From Luteibacter sp. 9135 (GTDB taxonomy: Bacteria > Pseudomonadota > Gammaproteobacteria > Xanthomonadales > Rhodanobacteraceae), in contig NZ_JQNB01000001.1 of the NCBI RefSeq assembly GCF_000745005.1, forward strand, positions 2,163,501 through 2,227,500: a DNA stretch of 64,000 nt, read 5' to 3'. The notes beneath the pieces are model-generated. The model did no database searches, had not been told where the DNA came from, and saw only the letters and a program-made list of their open reading frames with translations. Position numbers and translations under genes: made by a program. Positions 28,735-38,327 of this stretch are shown in pieces. The stretch's first letter is position 1. The number at the start of each line of letters is the position of its first letter.

Positions 28735-30006
28735 ATGCCGTTTCGCTTCGACCGCGACCGCGCCCTGAGCTTCACCCGGTTCACCTGGCTGCGCTTCGTC
28801 GACGACAAATGCTTCGAAACCGCGGGCGCGCTGTCGTACACCACCCTGGTCTCGCTGGTGCCCCTGACGGTCGCCGTGTTCGCCATCCTGTCGGCCTTTC
28901 CCGTGTTCGCCGAATGGCGGGGCGCGCTGGCTGCCTATGCGTTCCAGAATTTCGTGCCAGCCACCGGCATGAAAATCCAGGAATACATGATGGCCTTCGC
29001 CGACAAGGCCAGCCAGCTCACCGGCATCTCCGTGCTGGTCATGCTGTTCAGCGCCGTGTCGATGATGATCAGCATCGAGGATCGCCTCAACCGCATCTGG
29101 CGCGTGCGCAAGCCGCGCGGCTGGACGTCGCGCCTGCTGCTTTACTGGGCGGCGCTGACACTGGGGCCGATCCTCGTCGTCGGCGGGCTGGCGCTGTCGT
29201 CGTATATCACTGCGTTTCCGATGCTGCACGCGGCCGCCGACCAGATCGCCTCGCAGTTCCGCCTGATCAGCCTGCTGCCCTTCGTCATCACCTTCGTGAC
29301 GCTGGTGCTGATGTACACCATGGTGCCCAACCGGCGCGTGTCGTGGCGGCATGCGGCCATCGGCGCCTTGCTGGGCGCCATCCTGTTCGAGTTCGCCCGT
29401 TGGGGCTTTGCCCAGTTCATTCGCAACTCGCCCAACTACGAGGAAATCTACGGCGCGCTGGCGGCGATCCCCATCTTCCTGCTGTGGATCTATTTGTCGT
29501 GGATCATCGTGATCCTGGGTGCCTCCATCGCCGCGTCCATCTCCGCCTTCGAGTACGTGCTGCCCACCGAGGCGCTTCCCGACGGTGCGGAGTTCATCGG
29601 CCTGCTGGTGGTGCTCCAGCACTTCGTCGAGGCACAGCGCTGCGGCGACAGCATCGATCCGGCCACCATCCGCGTGCGTGAGCCCTACCTGCCGTCCAAC
29701 GCGATCGCCAGCTATTTCGAGGACCTGCAGCGCGCGGACATGATCCAGCGCGGCGAGGCCGGCGGCTGGTTGCTCAGCCGCAGCCTGGATACGACCGAAC
29801 TGGTTCGCGTCTATCGCTGCACGCAGTACCGGTTACCACTGCATCCGCGCGAGCAGGTCGAGCGCATGGGCATTACGCTGCCACCCGACCTGCTGGCGCT
29901 GCTGGACCATCTGGCGGCAGCGCTCGACGCCACGCTGGGCGCACGCCTGGACCACCTGTTTCCGCCGACCCCGGCACCCGTCTCCATCGAGGATTCCCCT
30001 GCATGA
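28735..30006 (+). CDS. YihY/BrkB family inner membrane protein
   Basis: A 423-residue protein with six hydrophobic segments in the first 290 residues and the family motif GALSYTTLVSLVPLTVA near residue 35. ISVLVMLFSAVSMMISIEDRLNRIWRVR and the ILLWIYLSWIIVILGA motif are also typical. The C-terminal cytoplasmic part (about 290-423) looks like a winged-helix-type extension found in gammaproteobacterial members. The family is sometimes annotated as ribonuclease BN, an error; the function is unknown. The start at 28735 has an AAGGA site. It overlaps the TlpA-like gene by four bases. Confidence 0.9.
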   Translation: MPFRFDRDRALSFTRFTWLRFVDDKCFETAGALSYTTLVSLVPLTVAVFAILSAFPVFAEWRGALAAYAFQNFVPATGMKIQEYMMAFADKASQLTGISVLVMLFSAVSMMISIEDRLNRIWRVRKPRGWTSRLLLYWAALTLGPILVVGGLALSSYITAFPMLHAAADQIASQFRLISLLPFVITFVTLVLMYTMVPNRRVSWRHAAIGALLGAILFEFARWGFAQFIRNSPNYEEIYGALAAIPIFLLWIYLSWIIVILGASIAASISAFEYVLPTEALPDGAEFIGLLVVLQHFVEAQRCGDSIDPATIRVREPYLPSNAIASYFEDLQRADMIQRGEAGGWLLSRSLDTTELVRVYRCTQYRLPLHPREQVERMGITLPPDLLALLDHLAAALDATLGARLDHLFPPTPAPVSIEDSPA

Positions 30007-30479
30007 TCCTGCGCACCCTTGCCTTCGCCGCCCTGGCCCTCGCCGTGTCGCCCACGGTCGTCGTGGCCGCCACGGCCGCCAGCCCGCAACTGAAGGTCGT
30101 CACGCTCGACGGCAAGCCCTTCGATCTTGCCGCGCAGCGGGGCAAGTGGGTGATCGTCAACTACTGGGCCACGTGGTGCGTGCCGTGCATCAAGGAAATG
30201 CCGGATATTTCGGCCTTCGTGAAAAGCCGCAAGGATGTCGCCGCCATCGGCCTGGCGTTCGAGGACACCGACGCGAAGGAGATCAAGGCCTTCGTCGACA
30301 AGCATCCCGTGTCGTACCCCATCGCGCAGGTGGACGTCACGGCGCCGCCGAAGGATTTCGACGCGCCCAAGGGCCTGCCCACCACGTACCTGATCGCGCC
30401 CGACGGCCATGTGGCCAAGACGTTCATCGGGCCGGTGACGGGCGAGAAGCTGGGCGAGGCCATCGCCAAGGGCGGCTGA
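30003..30479 (+). CDS. TlpA-like thioredoxin-fold protein, exported
   Basis: A 158-residue protein with a signal peptide (LRTLAFAALALAVSPTVVVAA) and a thioredoxin fold with the active site WATWCVPC. VNYWATWCVPCIKEMP and the cis-proline GLPTTYLIAPDG are typical of the TlpA/ResA group, which keep thiols reduced in the periplasm, for example during cytochrome maturation. It starts inside the yihY stop codon (ATGA), so the two are coupled. The SCO/PCu(A)C copper pair downstream is convergent and not part of this unit. Confidence 0.9.
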   Translation: MILRTLAFAALALAVSPTVVVAATAASPQLKVVTLDGKPFDLAAQRGKWVIVNYWATWCVPCIKEMPDISAFVKSRKDVAAIGLAFEDTDAKEIKAFVDKHPVSYPIAQVDVTAPPKDFDAPKGLPTTYLIAPDGHVAKTFIGPVTGEKLGEAIAKGG

Positions 30480-30495
30480 CCTCGCCGTCAGCCGG

Positions 30496-30945
30496 TCAGT
30501 TCGTCGGGCCGGTCGCGTTGGCTGGCCGCGCGACGAACGTCGCCGGCAGTTTCTTGCCGTCCGACAGTTCGAAGGTGATGGTGAGCCGGTCGCCCGGCTT
30601 CACGGCGTGCGTCGGTTTCTCCAGCATCACGTGGTAACCGCCGGGCGTGAAGGACACTGTGCCTTCGGGCGGCAGGTCCACGCTGTCCACCATCTCCATG
30701 CGGCCCATGCCACCCTCGGTGCTGCTGCGATGGATCATCGCCTCCGCGTAATCGGCGCTTTCCGCGCCGACGATCTTCAGCGCGCTGGTGGAGTGGTTGC
30801 GGAAGGTGACATAGGCACCGGCCGGCAGGCTGCCCGGTAGTACGCGTATCCAACCCGCGCTGGCTTCCACCGCCGGCGTATCGGTGGCGCCGGCGGTGCT
30901 GGCGACAAGCAGGAACAACGAGGCGGCGAGCGAGCGAAACGTCAT
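30496..30945 (-). CDS. Periplasmic copper chaperone PCu(A)C
   Basis: A 149-residue exported protein with a signal peptide to about residue 20 (cut near TAGA). The copper-binding motif is MIHRSS, then GMGRM about eight residues on, and GYHVMLEKP about 20 further, matching H-M-x10-M-x21-H-x-M of PCu(A)C. It delivers copper to the binuclear centre of cytochrome oxidase, together with SCO proteins. It overlaps the SCO gene stop codon as ATGA. Confidence 0.93.
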   Translation of the reverse strand: MTFRSLAASLFLLVASTAGATDTPAVEASAGWIRVLPGSLPAGAYVTFRNHSTSALKIVGAESADYAEAMIHRSSTEGGMGRMEMVDSVDLPPEGTVSFTPGGYHVMLEKPTHAVKPGDRLTITFELSDGKKLPATFVARPANATGPTN

Positions 30946-31559
30946 GCGTGCGGCTCCAGGGAGGTGAGCAGGGTCAGGTCGTGGACCATGTCGTCCTGCG
31001 AGGACGACGGCGTGGCAAGCAGGCGCGCCTTGCCCGCGGCGTCGAAGACATAGATGGCCGAACTGTGGCTGACGTCGTAGGCGCCGTCGCCCTTGTCCGG
31101 CTCGCGGGTGAAGGCCGAGCGATAGCGCTTGGCCAGCGCTTCCACATCCGCGCCCGAGCCGACCAGGCCGACCGCACGCTTGTCGAAGGCGTTGACGTAG
31201 TCGTGCATGATCTGCGGCGTGTCCCGCGCGGGGTCGACACTCACGAAAAGGATGCGCACCTTGTCGGCGGCGGGGCCCAGGCGGCCCAACACCACGTGCA
31301 ACTGGGTGAGCGTCAGCGGGCAGACATCGGGGCAGTGCGTGTAGCCGAAATACATCAGCGTGACCTTGCCGCGGTAGTCGGCACCGGTGACCGCCTTGCC
31401 GTTGTCGTCGGTCAGCTTGAAGTCGAGATCCGGCAGGTGGCCGGCTACGTCGTTCAAGCGCCACTCGGGCTGCGGCTCGCGCTGACAACCACCGAGGGCG
31501 ACCACGGCGAGGAAGGCGAGGAGGGTCAGCACGACCCGGCGGGGAAGGAACGGCTTCAT
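30942..31559 (-). CDS. SCO family copper chaperone, lipoprotein
   Basis: A 205-residue protein. The signal is of lipoprotein type with lipobox ALGGC, so it is held in the membrane at about Cys25. The copper motif CPDVC in FGYTHCPDVCPLTL and the distal histidine in DVSHSSAIYVF complete the three-ligand site of Sco1/SenC proteins. It acts in the assembly of the CuA site of cytochrome oxidase. The start at 31559 (MKPFLPRR) is preferred; the open frame extends to 31619. It is the first gene of a two-gene unit with PCu(A)C; no cox genes are in the window. Confidence 0.93.
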   Translation of the reverse strand: MKPFLPRRVVLTLLAFLAVVALGGCQREPQPEWRLNDVAGHLPDLDFKLTDDNGKAVTGADYRGKVTLMYFGYTHCPDVCPLTLTQLHVVLGRLGPAADKVRILFVSVDPARDTPQIMHDYVNAFDKRAVGLVGSGADVEALAKRYRSAFTREPDKGDGAYDVSHSSAIYVFDAAGKARLLATPSSSQDDMVHDLTLLTSLEPHA

Positions 31560-31639
31560 GCGACACTCCGCGGGATATCCTGCGCAGGATACGCCACCCG
31601 CGCCGGCGATCAGGCGCACCCGACTGCGGAACCTTGCGA

Positions 31640-32017
31640 ATGCGACAACCTGTCAGCGGTACCCATGCCCTCCTGGTCGGCCTGGCCGGCGCCAGCGCCG
31701 TGGCGCTGGGCGCGTTTGGTGCCCATGCGCTGCGCGGCATCGTGGACGAGGCCGGCCTGCAGGTCTGGCACACGGCGGTGCAATACCATTTCTGGCACGC
31801 CCTGGCCCTGTTCGTGGCCGTCGTCGGCCTGGCACCGGGCCGGGCGCGCACGGTCGCCATCGCCCTGTTCGCCGTCGGCATCGTGTTGTTCTCGGGCAGC
31901 CTCTATGCGCTGGCGCTGGGAGCACCGCGCTGGACCGGCGCGATCACCCCGCTGGGTGGCGTGGCATTTATCGTCGGCTGGATCGCTGTGGGGCTGTCGC
32001 TGCGCCGCGTTCGGTAG
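31640..32017 (+). CDS. DUF423 membrane protein
   Basis: A 125-residue protein with four hydrophobic segments and the DUF423 pattern: GLAGASAVALGAFGAHALR, then WHTAVQYHFWHALALF, GIVLFSGSLYALALG and the closing ITPLGGVAFIVGWIAV. Members are small membrane proteins of unknown function (YgdD in E. coli). The ATG at 31640 is used; a TTG two codons before also fits. It lies 48 bases upstream of purT on the same strand. Confidence 0.88.
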   Translation: MRQPVSGTHALLVGLAGASAVALGAFGAHALRGIVDEAGLQVWHTAVQYHFWHALALFVAVVGLAPGRARTVAIALFAVGIVLFSGSLYALALGAPRWTGAITPLGGVAFIVGWIAVGLSLRRVR

Positions 32018-32065
32018 TGCGGCGCGTTCGGTAGAATGCACGCCTACGTTCACCAGGATTCCCGC

Positions 32066-33247
32066 ATGACGACCTTCGGCACGCCGCACGCTTCCAATGC
32101 ACTCAAGGTGCTCCTGTTGGGTTCCGGCGAACTGGGCAAGGAGGTGGCGATCGAGCTGCAGCGCTTCGCCGTCGAGGTGGTGGCGGTGGATCGTTACGCC
32201 AATGCACCGGCGATGCAGGTGGCTCATCGCAGCCATGTCATCGACATGCTGGACGCCGATGCGCTGCGTGCGCTCATCGAACAGGAGAAGCCGGACCTCG
32301 TCGTGCCCGAGATCGAGGCGATCCACACACCCACGCTGGTGGCGATGGAAAAGGAAGGCCTGCGGGTCATTCCTACCGCCAAGGCCGCCTGGCTGACGAT
32401 GGATCGCGAGGGCATCCGTCGACTGGCCGCGGAAGAACTCGGCCTGCCGACCTCGCCCTACCGCTTCGTCGACACACACGAAGCATTCGTCGACGCGGTG
32501 GCCGCGCTCGGCACGCCCTGCGTCGCCAAGCCGGTGATGAGTTCGTCGGGCAAGGGCCAGAGCGTGCTGCGCACGCCGGCGGATGCGGATGCGGCCTGGG
32601 AGTACGCCCAGGCCGGCGGTCGCGCCGGGCGGGGGCGGGTCATCGTCGAAGGTTTCATCGACTTCGATTACGAAATCACCCTGCTTACCGTGCGCCATCG
32701 AGACGGCGTGTCGTTCTGCCCACCCATCGGCCATCGCCAGGAAGACGGCGACTACCGCGAGTCGTGGCAGCCGCAGGCGATGAGCGACGCGGCCCGCGCC
32801 TCCGCCGAGCGACAGGCGGATACGATCACCGCGGCCCTGGGCGGCTGGGGTGTGTTCGGCGTGGAGTTCTTCGTCCGCGGCGACGAGGTGATCTTCTCCG
32901 AAGTGAGCCCGCGGCCGCACGATACCGGCCTGGTCACGCTGATCTCGCAGGATCTTTCCGAGTTCGCGCTACACGCGCGGGCTATTCTCGGCCTGCCCGT
33001 GCCGGAGATCCATGCGTTCTCTCCCGCCGCGTCGTGCGCGGTGCTGGTGGAGGGGGAAGGGCAGGCGCCCACCTACCATGGCGTGGCCGAGGCACTGGCG
33101 GAAACCGGCACGATGCTGCGTATCTTCGGCAAGCCCGAGGTGCGGGGCCGTCGCCGCATGGCGGTTACGCTCGCCCGTGCCGCCACCGTGGAGGAAGCCC
33201 TCGCCAAGGCGAAGCGCGCCGCCGGTCGCATCCGCGTCGAGCTCTGA
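32066..33247 (+). CDS. purT: Formate-dependent phosphoribosylglycinamide formyltransferase
   Basis: A 393-residue ATP-grasp enzyme of normal length. [18 protein letters not shown] opens the preATP-grasp domain; [14 protein letters not shown] and [22 protein letters not shown] (read in parts) are the ATP-binding signatures. It makes formyl-GAR from GAR, formate and ATP, the folate-independent route of the third purine step. The start at 32066 (MTTFGTPH) matches the family N-terminus; the frame from 32036 adds ten residues without support. Confidence 0.96.
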   Translation: MTTFGTPHASNALKVLLLGSGELGKEVAIELQRFAVEVVAVDRYANAPAMQVAHRSHVIDMLDADALRALIEQEKPDLVVPEIEAIHTPTLVAMEKEGLRVIPTAKAAWLTMDREGIRRLAAEELGLPTSPYRFVDTHEAFVDAVAALGTPCVAKPVMSSSGKGQSVLRTPADADAAWEYAQAGGRAGRGRVIVEGFIDFDYEITLLTVRHRDGVSFCPPIGHRQEDGDYRESWQPQAMSDAARASAERQADTITAALGGWGVFGVEFFVRGDEVIFSEVSPRPHDTGLVTLISQDLSEFALHARAILGLPVPEIHAFSPAASCAVLVEGEGQAPTYHGVAEALAETGTMLRIFGKPEVRGRRRMAVTLARAATVEEALAKAKRAAGRIRVEL

Positions 33248-33319
33248 TCCCACGGGCCCGACAACGCCCGTTCACGCCCGAATGTTAAGCTGCTGCGCTT
33301 CCCGGTAAGACCCACGCCC

Positions 33320-35053
33320 ATGAGCGGACGCAAAGACAACCACGATCACGAACGTCGCGGTCGCACCGAGCCGACCCTCGGGCGGCTGGACGACCTCGAC
33401 CGTCCCGCGCCGCCCGTCGACGACGGGCTGCCGCATATCGTGGTGGACACGCCACGTCGCCGCCCCGGGCCATCCGCGCCACCGCCGAAGCGTGCGCGCA
33501 AGCGCGGCTGGCTGGTACCGGTGCTGGTGCTGGTGCTCATCGGTGGCGTCACCGGCCTTTGGCTGCAGCAGGATCGCCTGCGCACGCTGATGCCCGCCAC
33601 GGAACTCAACGACATCCTCGGCCAGGCCAACCGTGCGCTGGCCGCCGGCAAGCTCGACGGTACGGCGGGCGATAGCGCCCGCGAGCTGTTCGAAAAGGCC
33701 CGCGACCAGCAACCGGACAGCGACCAGGCCCGTGACGGCCTGCGCCGCGTCGGCATGGCAGAGGTGGCACGCGCGGACGCGGCCCTCGCCGCCGGCAACC
33801 TCGACGAGGCGCAGGCGGCACTGGACGTTGCCCGCGAACTGCTGGGCGGCGGCAGCGACGTGGAACGGCTGACCCAACAGCTATCGCAAGCGCGTAACCC
33901 GCAGGGGCGCACCGAGTCCCTGGTCGATCGCGCGCAGGCGGCATTCGCCGCCGGCCAGCTGGACGGCGACGAGGGCGCCGGCGCGCTCTATCGCCGCGTG
34001 CTCGATGCCGACCGAAACAACACGGTGGCGGCGCGCGGCCTGGACAAGGTCGGCGACGCTCTCGCGGCGCAGGCACGCCAGGCCATCGCCGCCAACGACC
34101 GGCCCAAGGCCAATGCCCTGGTCGATCGCATCGCCATCCTCGTCCCGGGCTACAGCGACCTGCCGTCGCTGCGGGCATCGCTGGCGGAAACCCGCAAGCA
34201 GGACGACCAGGCCACCGCCGCGTTGATCCAGCAAGGCAACGACGCCATGCGCGCGGGACGCTTCACCGGCGACGGCGACGACACCGCGCTGGCCCGATTC
34301 AAGGCGGTGCTCGCCGTGGACCCGGACAACGCGGCTGCCAAGGCCGGTCTGGGCCAGGTGGCGCAGGCGCTGATCGTGCAGGCCAATGCGGCGCTGGACA
34401 GTGAGGACGATGCCCAGGCGGCGAAACTGCTGGAACAGGCGACCAAGCTGGCGCCGAAGTCGGCCGAGTTGGCGGCGGCCCGCGCTCGTCTGGGCGGAGG
34501 CGACACCGGCGCGCCGCATGCTGCCGTGCCGCCTGCGCGTGCAACCCAGGGCGCACCCGTGGCCGCCGCCGCTGACGACGACACGTCCGAGGCGTCCCTC
34601 GCCGTCAGCCCGGAGCAGAAAGCGCGGGTCGCCGCGCTGGTGCGTCGTGCGCAGGCCGCCACGTCGCGCGGCGACATCATGGACCCGCCCGGCGACAGCG
34701 CCTACGATCTCTATCGCAACGCCCTCTCCATCGACGGCAACGATCCCACGGCACGCGCGGGCTTGCAGGGCCTGCCCGCACAGGTCGAGAAGCAGATGCA
34801 GCAGGCCGTGGCCAGCGGCAACGTCAAGCGCGCCGAAGACCTCTACGCCACGATGTCCGATCTCGCCCCCGGCGATGCCTCGCAGGGCGAGATGCGCCAT
34901 CGCCTGGGCAGTGCGCTGATCGACAACGCGTTGCAGCGCTCCAGCGCCGGCGATCGCCAGGGCGCGTTCCAGGCCCTGGACCACGCGCGCCGCTACGTGC
35001 CCGACGATCCGCGCCTGCAAAGCGCCTACGAGCGCATTGCGACGGGACGCTGA
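33320..35053 (+). CDS. Membrane-anchored protein with four tandem TPR-like modules
   Basis: A 577-residue protein I cannot assign to a named family. Residues 1-62 are polar, Pro/Arg-rich and cytoplasmic; a single membrane helix follows at about 64-82 (LVPVLVLVLIGGVTGLWL), and the rest is outside. It then has four copies of a roughly 100-residue module, starting near residues 102, 204, 305 and 442. Each begins QANRALAAGKLDG-like, continues with GDSA-xx-LF-xx-A and an ARxGLxxVG segment, and is followed by a helix pair rich in Ala and Leu. This is the look of tetratricopeptide-type repeats. An Ala/Pro linker (395-430) lies before the fourth. It is 6 bases before the next gene and may share its promoter. 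Confidence 0.7.
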   Translation: MSGRKDNHDHERRGRTEPTLGRLDDLDRPAPPVDDGLPHIVVDTPRRRPGPSAPPPKRARKRGWLVPVLVLVLIGGVTGLWLQQDRLRTLMPATELNDILGQANRALAAGKLDGTAGDSARELFEKARDQQPDSDQARDGLRRVGMAEVARADAALAAGNLDEAQAALDVARELLGGGSDVERLTQQLSQARNPQGRTESLVDRAQAAFAAGQLDGDEGAGALYRRVLDADRNNTVAARGLDKVGDALAAQARQAIAANDRPKANALVDRIAILVPGYSDLPSLRASLAETRKQDDQATAALIQQGNDAMRAGRFTGDGDDTALARFKAVLAVDPDNAAAKAGLGQVAQALIVQANAALDSEDDAQAAKLLEQATKLAPKSAELAAARARLGGGDTGAPHAAVPPARATQGAPVAAAADDDTSEASLAVSPEQKARVAALVRRAQAATSRGDIMDPPGDSAYDLYRNALSIDGNDPTARAGLQGLPAQVEKQMQQAVASGNVKRAEDLYATMSDLAPGDASQGEMRHRLGSALIDNALQRSSAGDRQGAFQALDHARRYVPDDPRLQSAYERIATGR

Positions 35054-35058
35054 GCGCG

Positions 35059-35892
35059 ATGACCGTACTGGTACTGGGCGGCTCCGGTCAGATCGGACAC
35101 TTCCTGCTTCCCCGGCTCGAGGCAGCCGGCTATGCCTGGCAGGCGGTGAGCCGGCAGCCCCTACCGGGCGACACGCGCTGGGTGCGTGGCCAGTTGCCCG
35201 ATCGCATGCCCGACCTGCCGCCGCTACGTGCCGTGGTCTCGCTAGGGCCGATCGACCTGCTGGCCGCCTGGCTGGCCGAGATGCGCCTGCCGGGCGTGCC
35301 GCACGTCATCGCCACCTCGTCGATGAGCGCGGAGACCAAGCGCGAATCCACAGTGCCCGAGGAGCGCGAGGTATCGCGGCGCCTGCGCGATGCCGAGACC
35401 ACCCTGATCGCCACCTGCGCGTCGCGGGGCATGCCCTGGACGGTGTTCCGGCCCACGCTGATCTATGGCGCGGGCATGGACAAGAGCCTGACCCCCATCG
35501 TGGCATCGGCGCGCCGGCGTCACGTGTTTCCGCTGCCCCCCGGGCGTGGACAGCGCCAGCCCGTGCATGCCGACGACATCGCGGCGGCGGTCGTCGCGGC
35601 GCTGGGCACGGCCGCTGCCCGCGGGCGCACGCTGCCCATCGGCGGTGGCGAGCGCATCACTGCGGCGGAGATGTTCCGGCGCACGCAGCGAAGCGCTGGC
35701 GGACTGGTGCTGCCGGTGCCCGTGCCGCGCGTCCTGCTCGACATGGCGGCGGCCCTTTCACCCACGATCCGCGGCCCCGTCGCCCGGCTCGATGCCGACC
35801 TGATCGCCGACAATGGCGACCTGGAAGCGCTGCTCGACGTGCACCCGCGGGCGTTTCGCCCCGTCGCGGCCACCTGGCGGCCGGTGCGCTGA
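35059..35892 (+). CDS. NAD(P)-dependent epimerase/reductase, SDR extended type
   Basis: A 277-residue protein with a Rossmann nucleotide-binding motif, VLVLGGSGQIGHFLLPRLE, at the N-terminus and the closing part of atypical SDRs. The usual YxxxK catalytic pair is not evident: the expected place reads ATSSMSAETKRES. FRPTLIYGAGMDKSLTPI follows. It may be a dehydratase, epimerase or a regulatory SDR; the substrate is unknown. It follows the repeat protein with a 5-base gap and so is probably cotranscribed with it. Confidence 0.75.
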   Translation: MTVLVLGGSGQIGHFLLPRLEAAGYAWQAVSRQPLPGDTRWVRGQLPDRMPDLPPLRAVVSLGPIDLLAAWLAEMRLPGVPHVIATSSMSAETKRESTVPEEREVSRRLRDAETTLIATCASRGMPWTVFRPTLIYGAGMDKSLTPIVASARRRHVFPLPPGRGQRQPVHADDIAAAVVAALGTAAARGRTLPIGGGERITAAEMFRRTQRSAGGLVLPVPVPRVLLDMAAALSPTIRGPVARLDADLIADNGDLEALLDVHPRAFRPVAATWRPVR

Positions 35893-35989
35893 CCTTCATT
35901 GCCCTCGCTTTGCCCGCTCCCGTTCAGATGATCGCCGGTGAACTGCCCCTATCATCGGTCCCCGACCCCTCCCGCAGGACTTCTTCGCG

Positions 35990-38323
35990 TTGGCTTTCCT
36001 GAACCGTCTCGGCTCCCTCCTGCGCACGGCCTGGCCGTGGCTGCGCATTCCTTTCTGGCTGGTCATGGGGCTGCTGTTCGGCTTCCTGCTGCCTTACACG
36101 CTGATCCTCAATGCCCGCTTGCAGGATCGCTTCAACGACCTCGTGTTCGCGGTGCCCACCCGCGTCTACGCGCGACCGCTGCCGCTGGAAACGGGCAGGG
36201 CGCTGACGCCCGCCGCGCTGGAGCTGGAACTCACCTTCGCCGGCTACACGGCCGAGGGCGCCGGCAAGGTGCAGGGTAGTTATTCGAAGAACGGTTCGCG
36301 CTTCGTCATCGCCTCGCACGGGTATTTCGGACCGGACGGCGGTGAGCTGCCGCATCGCATCCGCGTGGCCCTGGCCGACGGCCAGGTGGCCTCGGTGGTG
36401 GACGACACCAACAACAAGCCCATCGCGTCGATCCACCTCGACCCCGCGCGCATCGCCACGCTCTACGGCGCGCAGCAGGAAGAGCGCCGCATCGTGCGCC
36501 TGGAGAACGTGCCGCCGCTGCTCGTGCAGGGCCTGCAGGCGGTGGAAGACCGCGACTTCAAGAACCACATCGGGCTGGATTTCTCGGCCATCGCGCGCGC
36601 CTCGTTCGCCAACCTGCGCGCGGGCCACACGGTGCAGGGCGGCTCCACCCTGACCCAGCAGCTGGTGCGCAACCTGTTCCTGGATCGCAACCAGACCATG
36701 CTGCGCAAGGTTAACGAGGCGATCCTCTCGCTGCTGATGGAAGCGCATTATTCGAAGGGTCGCATCCTCGAGGCATACGTCAACGAGGTGTTCCTCGGCC
36801 AGCAGGGCAACCAGGCCGTGCACGGTTTTGCCGCCGGCGGCGAGTTCTTCTTCGGCCGCCGCCTGGAAGACCTGCGCCCGCAGGAAATCGCCCTGCTGAT
36901 CGGCCTGGTCAAGGGCCCCAGCTATTACGATCCGCGCCGTTATCCGGATCGCGCGCTGTCGCGCCGCAACCTCGTGCTGCAGCAGTTCCACGACACCGGC
37001 CTGCTCGACGACGCGCAGACAAAGGCCGCACAAGCCACACCGCTGGGCATCGCGCCGAACGCGCAGCTGCCGCACAACCGTTTCCCCGCGTTCATGCAGC
37101 TGGTCCGCTCGCAGATCACCGCCGACTTCGACGAAGCCGCGCTACGCGACGGCAGCCTCAGCATCTTCACCACGCTGGACCCCGCCGCGCAGCTCTACAC
37201 CGAGCAGGCGATCATCACCACGATGAAATCGCTGGGCAAACGCGGTGCCGCCGCGCAGGCCGCGGCCGTGGTCACCGATACCACCAACGGCAGCGTGCTG
37301 GCCGTGGTCGGCTCGCGCGACCCCGGCGAGCAGGGCTTCAACCGCGCGCTGGATGCCCGCCGCTCCATCGGTTCGCTGGTCAAGCCGCTGGTGTACCTGG
37401 TGGCGCTGGCGCAGCCGTCGAAATGGTCGCTGGCCTCGATCGTCGACGATTTACCGATCAACATGCGCCAGCCCGACGGCACGCCATGGACGCCACAGAA
37501 CGACGACCACGAAGTGCACGGACAAGTGCCGATGCTGGACGCGCTGGTGCACTCGTGGAATCTCGCCACGGTGAACCTCGGCATGCAGGTGGGTGTACCG
37601 CGGATCAAGGGCTTCCTGGAATCGTTCGGCCTGGAGGGCGTCAATCCCAGTCCGTCGCTGCTGCTGGGCGCGATCGACCTGTCGCCGTTGCAGGTGGCGC
37701 AGTTGTACGAGTACATCGCCGCCGATGGCCACGCGCTCCCACTGGTGGCCGTGCGTGGCGTCATGGACAACAAGGGCCAGGCGATCAAGCGTTACGAGGT
37801 GAAGGGCGGCGACGGCGAATACCAGACCGCCGCGCGGCTGACCACGTGGGCCATGCAACAGGTGGTCAACAGCGGCACCGCCGCCGCCATCGGCAATTCC
37901 AGCCTGTCCTGGCTGCATGCCGCGGGCAAGACGGGCACCAGCGACAGCCAGCGCGACAGCTGGTTTGCCGGCTTCACCGGCGACCGCCTGGCGGTGGTCT
38001 GGATGGGTCGTGACGACAACAAGCCCACGGGCCTGTACGGCGCCACCGGAAGCATGCGCGTGTGGCAGGAGCTGTTCCGCAAGCTGCCGACGCGGCCCCG
38101 CTCGGCGGCGCCCGGCGAAGGCCTGGAGATGGCTTACGTGAACCCGCAGACGGGCAAGCGCACCGACCCCTCGTGCGAAGGCTCGCGACAGTTCCCGTTC
38201 GTGTCCGGTTACGTGCCGGAAGCGGAAGAGGGCTGTTTCTGGCAGCGATTCAAGGGTATGTTCGGCGGCGGCGACGGAGCCCAACAGCCCGCACCGCCCG
38301 TTCCCAGTAATCCTACGGATTGA
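35990..38323 (+). CDS. mrcB: Penicillin-binding protein 1B (bifunctional transglycosylase/transpeptidase)
   Basis: A 777-residue class A penicillin-binding protein. A membrane anchor lies near residues 20-40, then the UvrB-like UB2H domain, the glycosyltransferase with catalytic E186 (VEDRDF) and GGSTLTQQLVRNLFL, and the transpeptidase with S462 and K465 (SIGSLVKP), SWN in LVHSWNLATVNLG, and KTGTS at 647-651. It polymerises and cross-links peptidoglycan in the periplasm. The start is a TTG at 35990, which fits the N-terminus MAFLNRLG; no ATG is in a suitable place. It is followed after 4 bases by a small lipoprotein gene and could be cotranscribed with it. Confidence 0.96.
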   Translation: MAFLNRLGSLLRTAWPWLRIPFWLVMGLLFGFLLPYTLILNARLQDRFNDLVFAVPTRVYARPLPLETGRALTPAALELELTFAGYTAEGAGKVQGSYSKNGSRFVIASHGYFGPDGGELPHRIRVALADGQVASVVDDTNNKPIASIHLDPARIATLYGAQQEERRIVRLENVPPLLVQGLQAVEDRDFKNHIGLDFSAIARASFANLRAGHTVQGGSTLTQQLVRNLFLDRNQTMLRKVNEAILSLLMEAHYSKGRILEAYVNEVFLGQQGNQAVHGFAAGGEFFFGRRLEDLRPQEIALLIGLVKGPSYYDPRRYPDRALSRRNLVLQQFHDTGLLDDAQTKAAQATPLGIAPNAQLPHNRFPAFMQLVRSQITADFDEAALRDGSLSIFTTLDPAAQLYTEQAIITTMKSLGKRGAAAQAAAVVTDTTNGSVLAVVGSRDPGEQGFNRALDARRSIGSLVKPLVYLVALAQPSKWSLASIVDDLPINMRQPDGTPWTPQNDDHEVHGQVPMLDALVHSWNLATVNLGMQVGVPRIKGFLESFGLEGVNPSPSLLLGAIDLSPLQVAQLYEYIAADGHALPLVAVRGVMDNKGQAIKRYEVKGGDGEYQTAARLTTWAMQQVVNSGTAAAIGNSSLSWLHAAGKTGTSDSQRDSWFAGFTGDRLAVVWMGRDDNKPTGLYGATGSMRVWQELFRKLPTRPRSAAPGEGLEMAYVNPQTGKRTDPSCEGSRQFPFVSGYVPEAEEGCFWQRFKGMFGGGDGAQQPAPPVPSNPTD

Positions 38324-38327
38324 CGCC

